Notes: generated from the sequence alone by a model not told the origin. 64,000 nucleotides of DNA from QYOJ01 sp964449285 (GCA_964449285.1 CAYUZX010000009.1:4056-68055), one strand, 5' to 3'. Shown: positions 16,428 through 25,759, counted from the stretch's first letter. A program made the numbers and translations.

Positions 16428-17507
16428 CTATGCCTGGCTCAAAAGGATTAGGGAGTGGTTGATTCCCCGATAATGATTATATAACAAGATGTGCTTCAGG
16501 GCTGGAGGTTTCTTGCTCACATTTAGGATCTCAGGAACTTGTTGTTCCTTGAGGATTCTTGATGCCAGCCAAACTCCAAATGAGGAAGCAGTCATGTACT
16601 CTCCGCAGAGGTGCTTGAACCCGCATGATGGTACATCCGGGAAAGCTGTTGCGGTTACCCCGTTGTAAACCGGATCAAATCTGCTATCTCCGTTAAGTCC
16701 AAGTAAAAGAAGGTCTATGTCACTTGTTTTCAGTCTATTCTTGTCAAGAAAGAGATGGATCGCAGAAGTGATCTCATCGGAGGATTCGGGCCGGAAGAGC
16801 ATCTCAACATCCTGCATTAGAGCGTATGAATTGGAGTTTTTTTTCTCATCCAACAGGAAGAAGGCAGTCCCTTCACCTGCAATCGTGCCTGTCTCAGGAT
16901 GTTCAAGGAGCTTCAGGCTATCTATGGGTTTCTTGCGCCAGTATCCCATTCGGTTTTGAATCTGAAACGAGTTTGTGGTCAGTTCATCAGCAGCACCAAT
17001 AAGAATGCTTGAGGCCCGGCCATTCTCCATCTGCAGAAGGCTGTCAAGGATTGCACTTTCAAACGAGAACCCTCTGTGCACATATGTGAAGTTATACCCA
17101 TGGCACTTGATCAGCAGGGCTATCTGAGCACTTACCGTGTTGTGAGTGGATTGGATAAAGGCGGTTGGGGTCAGAAACTCCTCGTTGTTTTTAATCATAT
17201 TGCCAAGGAACTTTTCTGTATCTTCAATACAACCGAGTCCGGTTCCGGTGATAATGGCATCTGGTATCTGGCATCCAGCATCTTCCAGGCAGGTTTTAGC
17301 GGCAGCCACTCCCATCTTGATGATTCGCCCCATTCGCCTAACCATCTCGGGAGGTATAAACTCCTTGTAATTAGGGTCGATGGCCTTCAGGCGGTTGCCC
17401 TCCACCGATACCACATTTTCTAGAAAGCTGTGCGTATCAAGAGTAGGTTGAGGGGAAATGCAGCCCACACCGTTTATATAGATCCGTTTATTCACTGAAG
17501 ATTCCAC
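16428..17507 (-). CDS. Ketosynthase-like chain length factor (KS-beta), copy 1
   Basis: A 359-residue protein with the FabF fold outline (NGVGCISPQ start, IITGTGLGCIEDTEKF, final NHSLILLS) but no catalytic triad. The nucleophile position reads VHRGFSFES with Phe147 in place of Cys; the first His motif reads NGDSRFD; the second reads KHLCGEY. It is about 45 residues shorter than an active FabF. Such proteins pair with an active ketosynthase as a heterodimer and set chain length. Its active partner is the gene immediately upstream (17520-18725; 12-base gap). The pair is duplicated at 18838-21118. Confidence 0.88.
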   Translation of the reverse strand: MESSVNKRIYINGVGCISPQPTLDTHSFLENVVSVEGNRLKAIDPNYKEFIPPEMVRRMGRIIKMGVAAAKTCLEDAGCQIPDAIITGTGLGCIEDTEKFLGNMIKNNEEFLTPTAFIQSTHNTVSAQIALLIKCHGYNFTYVHRGFSFESAILDSLLQMENGRASSILIGAADELTTNSFQIQNRMGYWRKKPIDSLKLLEHPETGTIAGEGTAFFLLDEKKNSNSYALMQDVEMLFRPESSDEITSAIHLFLDKNRLKTSDIDLLLLGLNGDSRFDPVYNGVTATAFPDVPSCGFKHLCGEYMTASSFGVWLASRILKEQQVPEILNVSKKPPALKHILLYNHYRGINHSLILLSQA

Positions 17508-17519
17508 AGATTACGATGA

Positions 17520-18725
17520 TTAAGTTAGCTTTGAGATGATCAGGGTGGAGTTGTTCCCACCGAAACCAAACGAGTTGGACATGACATGCAGGATGTTTTG
17601 TCTTGATAATAGCTTCGTAATAGGCTTTATTTTCAATTCTTTCATGGGAGTCGACCACAAGAGATTCGGAAAGATCATCCCATTGCGGATTGAGAGGATT
17701 GAGATCACGGCTTCTATTGCTCCGGCAGCCCCCAAAGTATGCCCTGTGTAGCTCTTCGTAGAACTGAAGAATGGTACAGGATCAAAGATCCGTTCCAGGG
17801 CCATTCCTTCCGACAGGTCGTTATTTTCGGTCCCGGTCCCATGAACATTGATATAATTAATATCAGATGGTGTCAGATTACTCATATTCAGAGCCTTTTT
17901 CATCGCAAGGAAAGCACCCGTTCCATCAGGTGAGCTGGCTGTTTGGTGGTATGCATCATTGGCATTTCCATACCCGGTTAGCTCGGCAAGGGGCTGTTTC
18001 CCTTCCTTCATGACAATCTCTTCGGATTCAAGAACCACATAAGCGGCGCCTTCGCCAAGTGTCAGCCCAGCCCGGTGTTCATCAAAGGGATGGCATCCGC
18101 GTTTATCCAATATCATCAGCGTGTTGAAGCCGTTGAGGGTAAACCCTGTAACGGAATCGGTACCACCGGCGATCACCCTGTCAACTTTTCCGCTGCGAAT
18201 CAGGTCTGCCCCAAACATGATGGTATTTGCTGATGAGGAGCAAGCAGTACTGATCGTGGTGACCAGTTTCCTGATGCCTAGTTCAATTGCAATTCGCTCT
18301 GTGCTGTCGCCACAATCATGGTTGATTATATCTTTCAGGCGTCCTTTTGCAGGATCTCTCAGAAATTCCTTATAGAATACTTCACTACGATCCATTCCAC
18401 CTACAGTGGTGGCAGACAGAAGTCCGGTTCTAAAGGCGTTAACATCATCGATACCAGCTGAACTCAGAGCCTCTTTGGCAGCAATCATCCCAAGGATAGT
18501 TGTTCTGGTAAACTGCTCGCTCCCGTTCTGGCCAGCCTGGGTGAGTAGCTGTTCCATTGAGAGTTTCACCTCGGCAATGGGAATAGATCCCTTATGTAAC
18601 GTAGGGAAGAGGGTAATCTCACCAATGCCGGTTTTGCCGGCTTCCAGGGAGGATAGCACTTCAGGTACATTATTGCCGATGGCAGAGATGATCCCAATCC
18701 CGGTGATATAGATGCGTTTCGACAT
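17520..18725 (-). CDS. FabF-type ketosynthase (KS-alpha), copy 1
   Basis: A 401-residue condensing enzyme with complete triad: Cys in ISTACSSSAN, His in NVHGTGTENND and His in TKSYTGHTLGAAG, ending NSFGFGGNNST. It is likely the active half of a heterodimer with the Cys-less protein downstream. It is paralogous to the ketosynthase at 19910-21118 (shared LLSATTVGGMDR, DCGDSTE-like, TTISTACSS and FHQTASSPDG-like segments), so the KS-alpha/KS-beta pair arose by tandem duplication. Two pairs may handle different chain stages, or build two different chains. Confidence 0.92.
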   Translation of the reverse strand: MSKRIYITGIGIISAIGNNVPEVLSSLEAGKTGIGEITLFPTLHKGSIPIAEVKLSMEQLLTQAGQNGSEQFTRTTILGMIAAKEALSSAGIDDVNAFRTGLLSATTVGGMDRSEVFYKEFLRDPAKGRLKDIINHDCGDSTERIAIELGIRKLVTTISTACSSSANTIMFGADLIRSGKVDRVIAGGTDSVTGFTLNGFNTLMILDKRGCHPFDEHRAGLTLGEGAAYVVLESEEIVMKEGKQPLAELTGYGNANDAYHQTASSPDGTGAFLAMKKALNMSNLTPSDINYINVHGTGTENNDLSEGMALERIFDPVPFFSSTKSYTGHTLGAAGAIEAVISILSIRNGMIFPNLLWSTPMKELKIKPITKLLSRQNILHVMSNSFGFGGNNSTLIISKLT

Positions 18726-18812
18726 TCAGTTCAAACAATTTCGTGGGAGCAAAGTTAACAGAAAATTCGTTCAACCCAGAGGTTAAAAGCGCAGGGTACA
18801 CAGCATATGGCT

Positions 18813-18833
18813 CAGGGTACAGAGTATACCCTG
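18813..18833. repeat. Small hairpin-forming repeat between the duplicated ketosynthase pairs
   Basis: CAGGGTA and TACCCTG form a 7-base stem around a 7-base loop, next to another CAGGGTACACAG unit at about 18792. It fills the 112-base gap between the two KS pairs. With no T-run it is not a convincing terminator; it looks like another micro-repeat. Confidence 0.4.
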
Positions 18834-18837
18834 AAGG

Positions 18838-19899
18838 TTACTTATTACTTAGGAGTATCAGGGAGTGGTTGGTATTGCGGTATTGGTTATAGATGAGAAT
18901 ATGCTGCAATTTATCTGAATTCAGGTTGTTAAATTTCACGGAAGCAGGGATGAGTTGATGCTTCAGTATGTTTGCTGCCAGCCATAAGGCGAAACCGGTT
19001 GATGTATAATACTCGCCACAAAGGTGTTTATACCAAAGCTGTTGCGTTTGCCTGAAAATGCCAGATCCAACGCTGTCATAGACTCTATCAAATTCGATAT
19101 CACCATTGTATCCAAGGATCACCGCATTAAGCTGGTTTATGTCCATTTCATTAGCTGAAAGAAATGTTGCTACGACATCTTCCATATTTGCTGAACCTTC
19201 CAGATTGTAAATAGTTTTTGCATCTTTCAGAATACCATAGGTGGATGAGTTAGGTTGGTTTTCCAGGAGGAAATAGGCGGCGCCTTCTCCTGCAAGCGCC
19301 CCGGGTGTTTTATAGGAAAGTAGCTGAAGGTTGTTTACGGCGAGCGTCTTCCAGTGGCCAGCTCTTCGTGTGATCTGCAAATGATTATCTGTCATTTCAT
19401 CGATACCACCTACCAGTGCTGTTGCAGCCACTTCTTCTTCAAATTGCAAAAGGGCATCCTGAAGAGCACTTTCGAATGAGAAGGAGCGATGTACATAGGT
19501 TGAGTTGTAATTGAGGCATTTGAGGGTGATAGCGATTTGTGAGCTGATGGTGTTATAAGTCGACTGGATAAAAGGGGTTGGACTCATGAGCTGTTCGCCA
19601 GCATTCATCGACGATAAAATTTTTTCCGTGTCTTCTACTGAACCAAGACCAGTTCCAGTGATGATGGCATCCGGCATCTGGCATCCCGCATCAGCCAGGG
19701 CGATCTTTGCCGAAGTGATCCCCATCTTGATCAACCGACTCATCCGGCGGGCTTCGATAGGATTGATGAATTTTTTATAATTCGGATTGATTGCATGGAG
19801 GAAATCAGCCGTATATTCCATCACTTCTGGAAGGAACATAGCAGGATCGGTTGTCTGCTGTGGAGAGATGAGCCCTATGCCATTGATAAAAGCAGCCAA
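18838..19899 (-). CDS. Ketosynthase-like chain length factor (KS-beta), copy 2
   Basis: A 353-residue paralogue of the protein at 16428-17507, lacking the triad in the same way: VHRSFSFES at the Cys position, YNGDIEFD at the first His and YKHLCGEYYTST at the second. Shared segments include IITGTGLGSVEDTEKIL, TPFIQSTYNTISSQIA and NHSLILLS. The gene follows its active partner (19910-21118) by 10 bases. Expected role: non-catalytic partner controlling chain length in an aryl polyene-type KS heterodimer. Conservation of both copies argues that each is used. Confidence 0.88.
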   Translation of the reverse strand: MAAFINGIGLISPQQTTDPAMFLPEVMEYTADFLHAINPNYKKFINPIEARRMSRLIKMGITSAKIALADAGCQMPDAIITGTGLGSVEDTEKILSSMNAGEQLMSPTPFIQSTYNTISSQIAITLKCLNYNSTYVHRSFSFESALQDALLQFEEEVAATALVGGIDEMTDNHLQITRRAGHWKTLAVNNLQLLSYKTPGALAGEGAAYFLLENQPNSSTYGILKDAKTIYNLEGSANMEDVVATFLSANEMDINQLNAVILGYNGDIEFDRVYDSVGSGIFRQTQQLWYKHLCGEYYTSTGFALWLAANILKHQLIPASVKFNNLNSDKLQHILIYNQYRNTNHSLILLSNK

Positions 19900-19909
19900 T
19901 TGTGATTTG

Positions 19910-21118
19910 TTATTTGTGATTTGGTTTTTGAAAGATTAGGGATGTGTTGTTGCCTCCAAACCCAAAGGAGTTGGACATGACTACATTTACGTCGATACCC
20001 CGGATCAGCTTAGGAACCGGAGTAAAACGAAGCTCAGGCATCGGGTTTTCCAAGTTAAGGTTTGGGAGGATGATTCGTTCGGTAATGCAAAGAATTGAGA
20101 GAATCGCTTCAGCAGAACCTGCAGCGCTTGTCATGTGACCTGTGAAAGGTTTCGTGGAGCTGACATCCGGGATCTTCTCAACGAAAAGGCGTCCTATAGC
20201 CAGACCTTCAGCAATGTCGTTGTTGTCTGTACCGGTCCCATGAGCGTTGATATAATCGACTGATAAAGCATTAATTCCGCTGATTTTCAGAGCCCTTTCC
20301 ATCGCCAGGAAAGCTCCTTTCCCGTCTGGGGTAGAAGCAGTCTGGTGAAAGGCTTCGCAGGCATTCCCATAGCCCACAAGCTCTGCGAAGATCTTGCGGT
20401 TACCTATGTGGGCAGCCTCCTCTGATTCGAGGACCAGATAGGCAGCACCCTCTCCAAGTGTAAGTCCGTTACGGTTGGCATCGAAGGGCCGGCAAGGCAT
20501 TTTGTCGAGAATCTTCAGGGCGCTGAATCCATTCACATGGAAGCTCGTGAGTGCTTCTGTACCTCCGGCAACCACCCTGTCGAGCCGGCCGCTACGGATC
20601 ATCCTTGCGCCGAGCAAGAGTGCGTTGGCAGCTGAAGAACAAGCAGTGCTGATGGTTGTTACATAATCACCAATACGGAGTAAATCGGCGATCTTTTCGG
20701 TGCTATCGGCACAGTCATAAACATCAATGTACTGATTTTTAGAATCGTTAGTGAGAAAGTCGTTAAAATAGAGCTCGCATCTATCCATCCCGCCAACAGT
20801 TGTGGCGGAGATCAATCCGGTTCTAAGGTGGGGGAGCTGGTCGAGTCGGGCATGATGAAATGCCTCTTTTGCAGCAATCATCCCCAGCAGGGTATTGCGT
20901 GAATAACCCAATGGGTCAGTTAGTTGAGCGAGTTCAAGAAGCTGTGCATTGCTCCATGGGACTTCTGCAAACGGGAATTCATCTTTATGAGATGAATCTA
21001 AATGCTGAAGTGTTCCTATTCCAGATCTGGATGTTAGAACCGACTCGATAGTCTCAGGCAGATTCCTGCCAATGCTGGAAAGGATCCCGATTCCGGTAAT
21101 CACTACCCCCCTGGCCAT
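19910..21118 (-). CDS. FabF-type ketosynthase (KS-alpha), copy 2
   Basis: A 402-residue condensing enzyme with Cys in ISTACSSAANAL, His in NAHGTGTDNND and His in TKPFTGHMTSAAG; it ends NSFGFGGNNTS. It begins 3 bases after an ACP gene's stop and is followed by its presumed Cys-less partner. Paralogous to 17520-18725 as described there. The last codons lie in a repetitive TTGTGATTTGTTATTTGTGATTTGG stretch. It should extend the polyene chain on the ACPs of the cluster. Confidence 0.92.
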   Translation of the reverse strand: MARGVVITGIGILSSIGRNLPETIESVLTSRSGIGTLQHLDSSHKDEFPFAEVPWSNAQLLELAQLTDPLGYSRNTLLGMIAAKEAFHHARLDQLPHLRTGLISATTVGGMDRCELYFNDFLTNDSKNQYIDVYDCADSTEKIADLLRIGDYVTTISTACSSAANALLLGARMIRSGRLDRVVAGGTEALTSFHVNGFSALKILDKMPCRPFDANRNGLTLGEGAAYLVLESEEAAHIGNRKIFAELVGYGNACEAFHQTASTPDGKGAFLAMERALKISGINALSVDYINAHGTGTDNNDIAEGLAIGRLFVEKIPDVSSTKPFTGHMTSAAGSAEAILSILCITERIILPNLNLENPMPELRFTPVPKLIRGIDVNVVMSNSFGFGGNNTSLIFQKPNHK

Positions 21119-21121
21119 TCA

Positions 21122-21379
21122 TCAGGTTTTTTGATGCTCTGTGATGTATTCGGCCATTGTTCTGATTGAGTGGAATATCTTTTTCCCGTCTTTGGGATCT
21201 TCAATTTTCAGTCCGTAGCTCTTCTCCAGGAGTACAATAAGTTCAAGTGCATCAATCGAGTCAAGTCCGAGTCCCTCTCCAAATAGTTGTGAGTCTGCTT
21301 CTATATCTTCAGGGGAGATATCTTCCAGGTTAAGTTGTTCAATAACTTCTCTCTTCAGTTTTTCAATTAATTCTTCCAT
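21122..21379 (-). CDS. Acyl carrier protein
   Basis: An 85-residue ACP with the phosphopantetheine site GLGLDSIDALELIV and a following YGLKIED helix-2 end. Highly acidic, as expected. It lies between the half-size ketosynthase-like gene (10 bases) and a KS-alpha gene (3 bases). In aryl polyene clusters two ACPs adjoin the ketosynthases in this way; this one is the best candidate to carry the growing chain. Confidence 0.92.
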   Translation of the reverse strand: MEELIEKLKREVIEQLNLEDISPEDIEADSQLFGEGLGLDSIDALELIVLLEKSYGLKIEDPKDGKKIFHSIRTMAEYITEHQKT

Positions 21380-21389
21380 AACTGTATTG

Positions 21390-22043
21390 TCACATTATTT
21401 TATATAATTCATCCATTGCTGCTTCTGAGAAGGGGAGTGTCTTCCCCGATTTCTCCTCAGCAATGGCCCTATCAGCCGGTTCAACAAACATCAGAAGAGC
21501 TTCAAACTGCTCCTTCAGAAGATCTACCCATCCTGTCAGGCAAACATCAACCCGGTTATGCTGTAAAAGTTCATTCACGTAGTTGAATAATAACCCGCTT
21601 TCAAATTTCTCTGAGATGAGGAAAGCATTTTCTCCCTTCAACTGGTGCCGGATACAGATCTCCCCGATCATGATATTGGGAAGCGTGTAGACAAACACCG
21701 ACGGGCTCGGAAAGTACTGGGAACGGTTACTGATACTCTGCTGATGTACTAGATCTGTATCCAGACTGGAACTTGCATTTGCCAGTACCATACCCACGCG
21801 TTTCTTATCGTAAAGATCCAGGTTAACTTGTCTGAAAACCAGCTCTGAAGCGATGAATCCAAGCTTGCTAAGGGAATCCATCTTATAGAATTTCGGATAC
21901 CCCAGGTTGAGTCTCTTAAAGAACGGCTTTATAAACTCCGCAAAAGTAATAAAATTTTCATCATGATATTCGATCCGTCCGTTTACTCTGACTTGGCCCG
22001 GAGTTATACGTGAATATGCGGAGATGACATGGTCCATACTCAA
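21390..22043 (-). CDS. Half-size ketosynthase-like protein
   Basis: A 217-residue protein that matches only the N-terminal half of the thiolase fold: KLGFIASELVFR, VGMVLANASSSLDTD and a YTLPNIMIGEICIRH segment that stands where a FabF has the strand before the nucleophile. No catalytic Cys or His motif and no C-terminal half are present. It overlaps the following ketosynthase start (22040-22043, ATGA-type), so the two are coupled and may act as a complex. Similar short 3-oxoacyl-ACP synthase-like proteins accompany flexirubin-type ketosynthases. Truncation appears to be by design, since the reading frame is intact. Confidence 0.72.
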   Translation of the reverse strand: MSMDHVISAYSRITPGQVRVNGRIEYHDENFITFAEFIKPFFKRLNLGYPKFYKMDSLSKLGFIASELVFRQVNLDLYDKKRVGMVLANASSSLDTDLVHQQSISNRSQYFPSPSVFVYTLPNIMIGEICIRHQLKGENAFLISEKFESGLLFNYVNELLQHNRVDVCLTGWVDLLKEQFEALLMFVEPADRAIAEEKSGKTLPFSEAAMDELYKIM

Positions 22044-23212
22044 TCTTTTTCAAAAATTATAGCGGCATTACATCCCCCGAAACCGGAAGCACTCTTTAGG
22101 CAGCATTTAATCTTTTTCTTCTCGTTAGTGGCAATGACACGTATCGGTTCCGGCACGCCCAGCGATTCGAACCCGGCAGACCTGATGAGCATCTCATCCT
22201 GCATGGCATGTATAGAAGCAATGGACTCAATCAGTCCGGCGGCTCCCAATGTATGGCCCCAGTAGCCTTTGAAACTATTGACTGGCACTTCCAATAATCC
22301 AGCCAGTGCGATAGCTTTTGATTCCATCTCATCATTGAATGTCGTTGCCGTTCCATGGGCATTGATAAATCCGATATCGCCGGAGGAGATCGCTGCTTCT
22401 TTCATAGCATACTGAATAGCAATACCCAACTCTTCTCCGGTTCGGGAAGGTCCGGAAATATGGTTTGCATCGTTGGACGTGGCTGCTCCAGTTATTCTGA
22501 TCGGGCTTGAAGCGTTTTTTGCTATTTCGGTAGTTAAAACCACGGTTCCGGCAGCTTCACCTAGCGAGAGCCCGTCGCGACTGGCATCGTAAGGACGACA
22601 TGGGGTAGGGCTTAAGGATTGAAAGGACTGAAATCCAGATATCACGAATTCTGAAAGGATGTCCCCTCCACTCACAACAGCCTGGTCATACATCCCTGCT
22701 CTCAGATACCTGAAGGCTGTCATCAGTGCCATAATGCCTGAGATACAAGCGTTAGAGATGATCAGTGGGGGATTGGTGAACCCGAAAAAGTTTGCAACGA
22801 TTCGTGCCACTTCCCATAAGTAGATCCTGTGATGATGAAAATGTGCTGTATATCTCTCTTCAAGCAGGTCGATGTTCCCCTTTGTAGTAGAGAGGACAAA
22901 TAGTGTTTTGCGATAGGTGAAATTTTGTGGCAGGTGGCTGATAGCTTTATGAATGGAGATGATGAGGAGCTTCTCCAGACGGGTGAAGACCGATGCTTCA
23001 ATATTTTTCTGATACTGTTTCAGGATAAACTGAAATTGTTCTTCTAACAAACCAGAATCAACCAGTGAGAGAGGAAGAGGGGATGGAAAGAGGAGAGAAT
23101 TCGATGTCATGCTAATGCCACTTCGCCCCGACTTCAGTGCATCCATATTCTCAGAGGTGGAGGTACCAATAGAGGTGATAATGTTATCGCTGACAATGAA
23201 GACTGGTCTCAT
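22040..23212 (-). CDS. FabF-type ketosynthase
   Basis: A 390-residue condensing enzyme, divergent from the two KS-alpha copies but with full triad: Cys in SNACISGIMAL, His in NAHGTATTFND and His in GYWGHTLGAAG, ending SGFGGCNAAIIF. The N-terminus reads PVFIVSDNIITSIG. It is coupled by overlap to the half-size ketosynthase-like gene downstream and follows the thioesterase by 10 bases. Expected to catalyse a distinct condensation, for example first extension of the aryl starter. Confidence 0.9.
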   Translation of the reverse strand: MRPVFIVSDNIITSIGTSTSENMDALKSGRSGISMTSNSLLFPSPLPLSLVDSGLLEEQFQFILKQYQKNIEASVFTRLEKLLIISIHKAISHLPQNFTYRKTLFVLSTTKGNIDLLEERYTAHFHHHRIYLWEVARIVANFFGFTNPPLIISNACISGIMALMTAFRYLRAGMYDQAVVSGGDILSEFVISGFQSFQSLSPTPCRPYDASRDGLSLGEAAGTVVLTTEIAKNASSPIRITGAATSNDANHISGPSRTGEELGIAIQYAMKEAAISSGDIGFINAHGTATTFNDEMESKAIALAGLLEVPVNSFKGYWGHTLGAAGLIESIASIHAMQDEMLIRSAGFESLGVPEPIRVIATNEKKKIKCCLKSASGFGGCNAAIIFEKD

Positions 23213-23222
23213 TTCCTGATTG

Positions 23223-23642
23223 TCAGATTAATCCCCAATGTTTTTTCCATCTAAGAAAAAACCCAGGCGATGTCAATAAAAGTTCTCCATCAGGGGTAAG
23301 GAAAACCTGAACAGAACTTCCGGTCGCAGAAAGTTCCATATCGGATTTCCTAAAGATTTTATATTCAAAGACAATCTTAGCTGCCTCTACGTTCACAAAC
23401 GTTGTTTCAACAATGGCATTTTCACCGTATTTAAGTGGCTTTTTAAAGTCACACTGCACTTTCACAATGGGAATCATGACATTGTGCTTATAAACCTCGA
23501 GGTATCCAAGTCCGTATCTCTCACCAAATGCTTCGCGCGCATCTTCGAAATACTTCAGGTAATTTCCATGCCAGACAATCTGCATTGAGTCAACCTCTCC
23601 AAACCGAACCTTTACTTCCGTGCGATCAACAAGTTCCTTCAT
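23223..23642 (-). CDS. Acyl-CoA/ACP thioesterase, 4HBT hotdog family
   Basis: A 139-residue hotdog protein with the YbgC-like signature RFGEVDSMQIVWHGNYLKYFE; the Asp of the EVD motif and the HGN triplet are the expected active-site elements. Its start shares one base with the end of the ABC permease gene. The likely role is release or editing of acyl chains in the pathway. It is the second such enzyme in the cluster, differing strongly from 12817-13215. Confidence 0.88.
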   Translation of the reverse strand: MKELVDRTEVKVRFGEVDSMQIVWHGNYLKYFEDAREAFGERYGLGYLEVYKHNVMIPIVKVQCDFKKPLKYGENAIVETTFVNVEAAKIVFEYKIFRKSDMELSATGSSVQVFLTPDGELLLTSPGFFLRWKKHWGLI

Positions 23643-24943
23643 TAGGTACTGATTGGGGGTTTTAATTTTCTATATATTGCTGCAATTGATATGGTTACAG
23701 CAAAAAAAGCAAAAAGTTTACCAACTTCGGGAAGGATATCCAGGATTGTCTTTCCCCGGAGAAAGAGATCCAGAAAACCGGTATGGGCCCAGTTGAGCGG
23801 TGAAAAGGTGGCTATATGTTTCATGATTCCTCCCATCAGGTAGACAGGTACCCATAATCCACCCATGGCTGCCAGAATTACAATGGAGACTGCACCGAAT
23901 GCGGCAGCCTGCTGATGGGTCTTCGAAAGAGTTCCAATGAGGATCCCATAACCCAAGGCCGCGAGACTCGATACAATAGCAAGAACGGCAATTGCGAAAT
24001 AGTTCGAACCCACCTCCAGGGAAGGCATATTGAATACCGGGAGTAAGTATATCCCGGCCAGAACCATCAAGCCAAACTGGATGAAACAGACAAGTAAATA
24101 GACGCCCACTTTTGCCATGAAGATGGTCATGTAAGATACAGGAATGGTCATTAACCTGATTAAGCTACCCTCTTCACGCTCCTTGATAATGCTGCTGGTG
24201 AGGGGTATGACAATGAAAAACATCGCAAAAATCGCCCATGAAGGAACGTTATGCTGAGTTGTAGAAGGCAGGAGTTCCTCCTTCACGCCCGAAGGGAAGA
24301 TCTCCGTGAAGTAGACTGATTGCTGGTAATCGATAATCGGCATGTTGAATTTGGGAAATAGTTTTCTCAACTCCTCCTGGAAGGTTTCAAAAATTATCCT
24401 GGATTCAATCCGGGAATTAAATTCCTTGGTAGCGCTCAGAAAGGCATTCCGGAATGAGTTTCTGACGGCAGGATCAAAGTAGATGAGGATCTCCACCGAG
24501 TCGTTATTGGTAACACCGGCTAAAATATCCTGGTTGGGCATCATCAGGCTCGTCATGGTTTTGTTGACAAGCAGCCGGATTTTTGCACGGAGTCTTTCAG
24601 ATGTCTGTTCAGGAATCACAACGGCTATCTGGTAGGATCCATCCAGTACTTTCTGACGGGCAGTTTCCTTCGTTAGCGGAATGGAATCAAACTGAGTAAT
24701 AAGGGTGAATATTTTAGCCTCCGACAACCCTTGTTGAAATTTGTTCCCGACAGAATCGTTGTCACAGTTGACAAAGAGTACGGGCACTTGCGGCTCCTTT
24801 GAGATTGTACTCCACCCAAACTCCTGTACCATTGAGAGGACCACTACCATCACCATCGGCATCAGGAAAAGAACGATCAATCCGGCAGGATCGCGAATCA
24901 GAATCAGCCATTCTTTTCGAAATGCAGCAAACAATTTATACAA
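23642..24943 (-). CDS. ABC-2 type transporter permease
   Basis: A 433-residue membrane protein of the YhhJ/NodJ-like ABC-2 class: a first helix (LIVLFLMPMVMVVVLSMV), a large extracytoplasmic domain (about 45-235), then five helices with the family EEGSLIRL...PVS element. The ATPase is the next upstream gene (63-base gap containing AATTACCAAATTACAAA-type micro-repeat). Together they make an exporter, presumably moving the product or a lipid intermediate across the inner membrane. Flexirubin-type clusters carry such a pair beside a BtrH-like gene. Confidence 0.88.
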   Translation of the reverse strand: MYKLFAAFRKEWLILIRDPAGLIVLFLMPMVMVVVLSMVQEFGWSTISKEPQVPVLFVNCDNDSVGNKFQQGLSEAKIFTLITQFDSIPLTKETARQKVLDGSYQIAVVIPEQTSERLRAKIRLLVNKTMTSLMMPNQDILAGVTNNDSVEILIYFDPAVRNSFRNAFLSATKEFNSRIESRIIFETFQEELRKLFPKFNMPIIDYQQSVYFTEIFPSGVKEELLPSTTQHNVPSWAIFAMFFIVIPLTSSIIKEREEGSLIRLMTIPVSYMTIFMAKVGVYLLVCFIQFGLMVLAGIYLLPVFNMPSLEVGSNYFAIAVLAIVSSLAALGYGILIGTLSKTHQQAAAFGAVSIVILAAMGGLWVPVYLMGGIMKHIATFSPLNWAHTGFLDLFLRGKTILDILPEVGKLFAFFAVTISIAAIYRKLKPPIST

Positions 24944-25006
24944 AATGGGGAAATTTAATTACCAAATTACAAACTTCAACTATCAATTAAGTCCCAATTA
25001 TCAATT

Positions 25007-25759
25007 TCAGTCCCTTAGGTCTTTCCCTGTTAATCCAAGGAACAGGTTCTCCAGATTCTTAAACTCTGGGTTCTCCTCTAACAGTATTTTCGGATTACCG
25101 ATTGCAATGATTTTTCCGGAGTCGATAATTGCAACACGTGTGCAAAGTTTTTCCGCCTCTTCCATGTAATGGGAAGTATAGATAATCGTGGTGCCGGTTT
25201 CACGAAGTTCGCGGAGAAACTCAAGTATCACATTACGTGATTGTACATCAATCCCAACTGTTGGCTCATCAAGGAAAAGTACCTTTGGTTTGTGAAGCAA
25301 CCCGGCAATCAGGTTAACCCTGCGTTTCATTCCTCCAGAATAGTTCGAGACTATTTTACGGGCAAATTTCTCCAGGCCAAATCTAACCAGGTATTCGTCG
25401 ATTCTTTCTTTCAGAATCTTTCCTTTCAAGCCATACATATTGCCAAAGAACTGAAGATTTTCCAACCCAGTCAGGGTGGGGTAGAGGGCAACCTCCTGCG
25501 GAACGACCCCAATAATGTATTTAATCCGATCATGATCAGAACGAATATCCAGACCATCTATAGTGACCTCTCCTTTTGTAGGAGGGAAGAGACCGCTAAG
25601 AACGGAGATTGTCGTTGTTTTTCCGGCTCCATTAGGCCCCAGAAGTCCAAATATTTCATCTTTGAATATATCGAGCGAAATATGATCGATAGCTGGAACT
25701 TCAGCCCCTTTGTAATACTTGGTCAGATCCCGAATCCCGATGATGGCTTCCTCAGTCAT
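25007..25759 (-). CDS. ABC transporter ATP-binding protein
   Basis: A 250-residue ATPase with Walker A GPNGAGKTT, Q-loop VPQE, signature YSGGMKRR, Walker B VLFLDEPTVG and a switch His in TSHYMEEAE. It is the partner of the ABC-2 permease downstream. The gene starts 3 bases before the end of the BtrH-like gene region. Export of a cluster product is inferred from context only. Confidence 0.93.
   Translation of the reverse strand: MTEEAIIGIRDLTKYYKGAEVPAIDHISLDIFKDEIFGLLGPNGAGKTTTISVLSGLFPPTKGEVTIDGLDIRSDHDRIKYIIGVVPQEVALYPTLTGLENLQFFGNMYGLKGKILKERIDEYLVRFGLEKFARKIVSNYSGGMKRRVNLIAGLLHKPKVLFLDEPTVGIDVQSRNVILEFLRELRETGTTIIYTSHYMEEAEKLCTRVAIIDSGKIIAIGNPKILLEENPEFKNLENLFLGLTGKDLRD

Noticed and set aside
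17264..17290. GGCATCTGGTATCTGGCATCC in the KS-beta gene (and the similar run near 19668) as another GATGCCG repeat insertion
   Set aside because: It encodes CQIPDAIITG/CQMPDAIITG, a conserved part of both KS-beta paralogues at a fixed position, so it is ordinary coding sequence that only resembles the repeat.
18813..18833. Rho-independent terminator between the ketosynthase pairs
   Set aside because: The stem is 7 bases with no T-run, and genes on both sides are in one direction with repeat-filled spacing.
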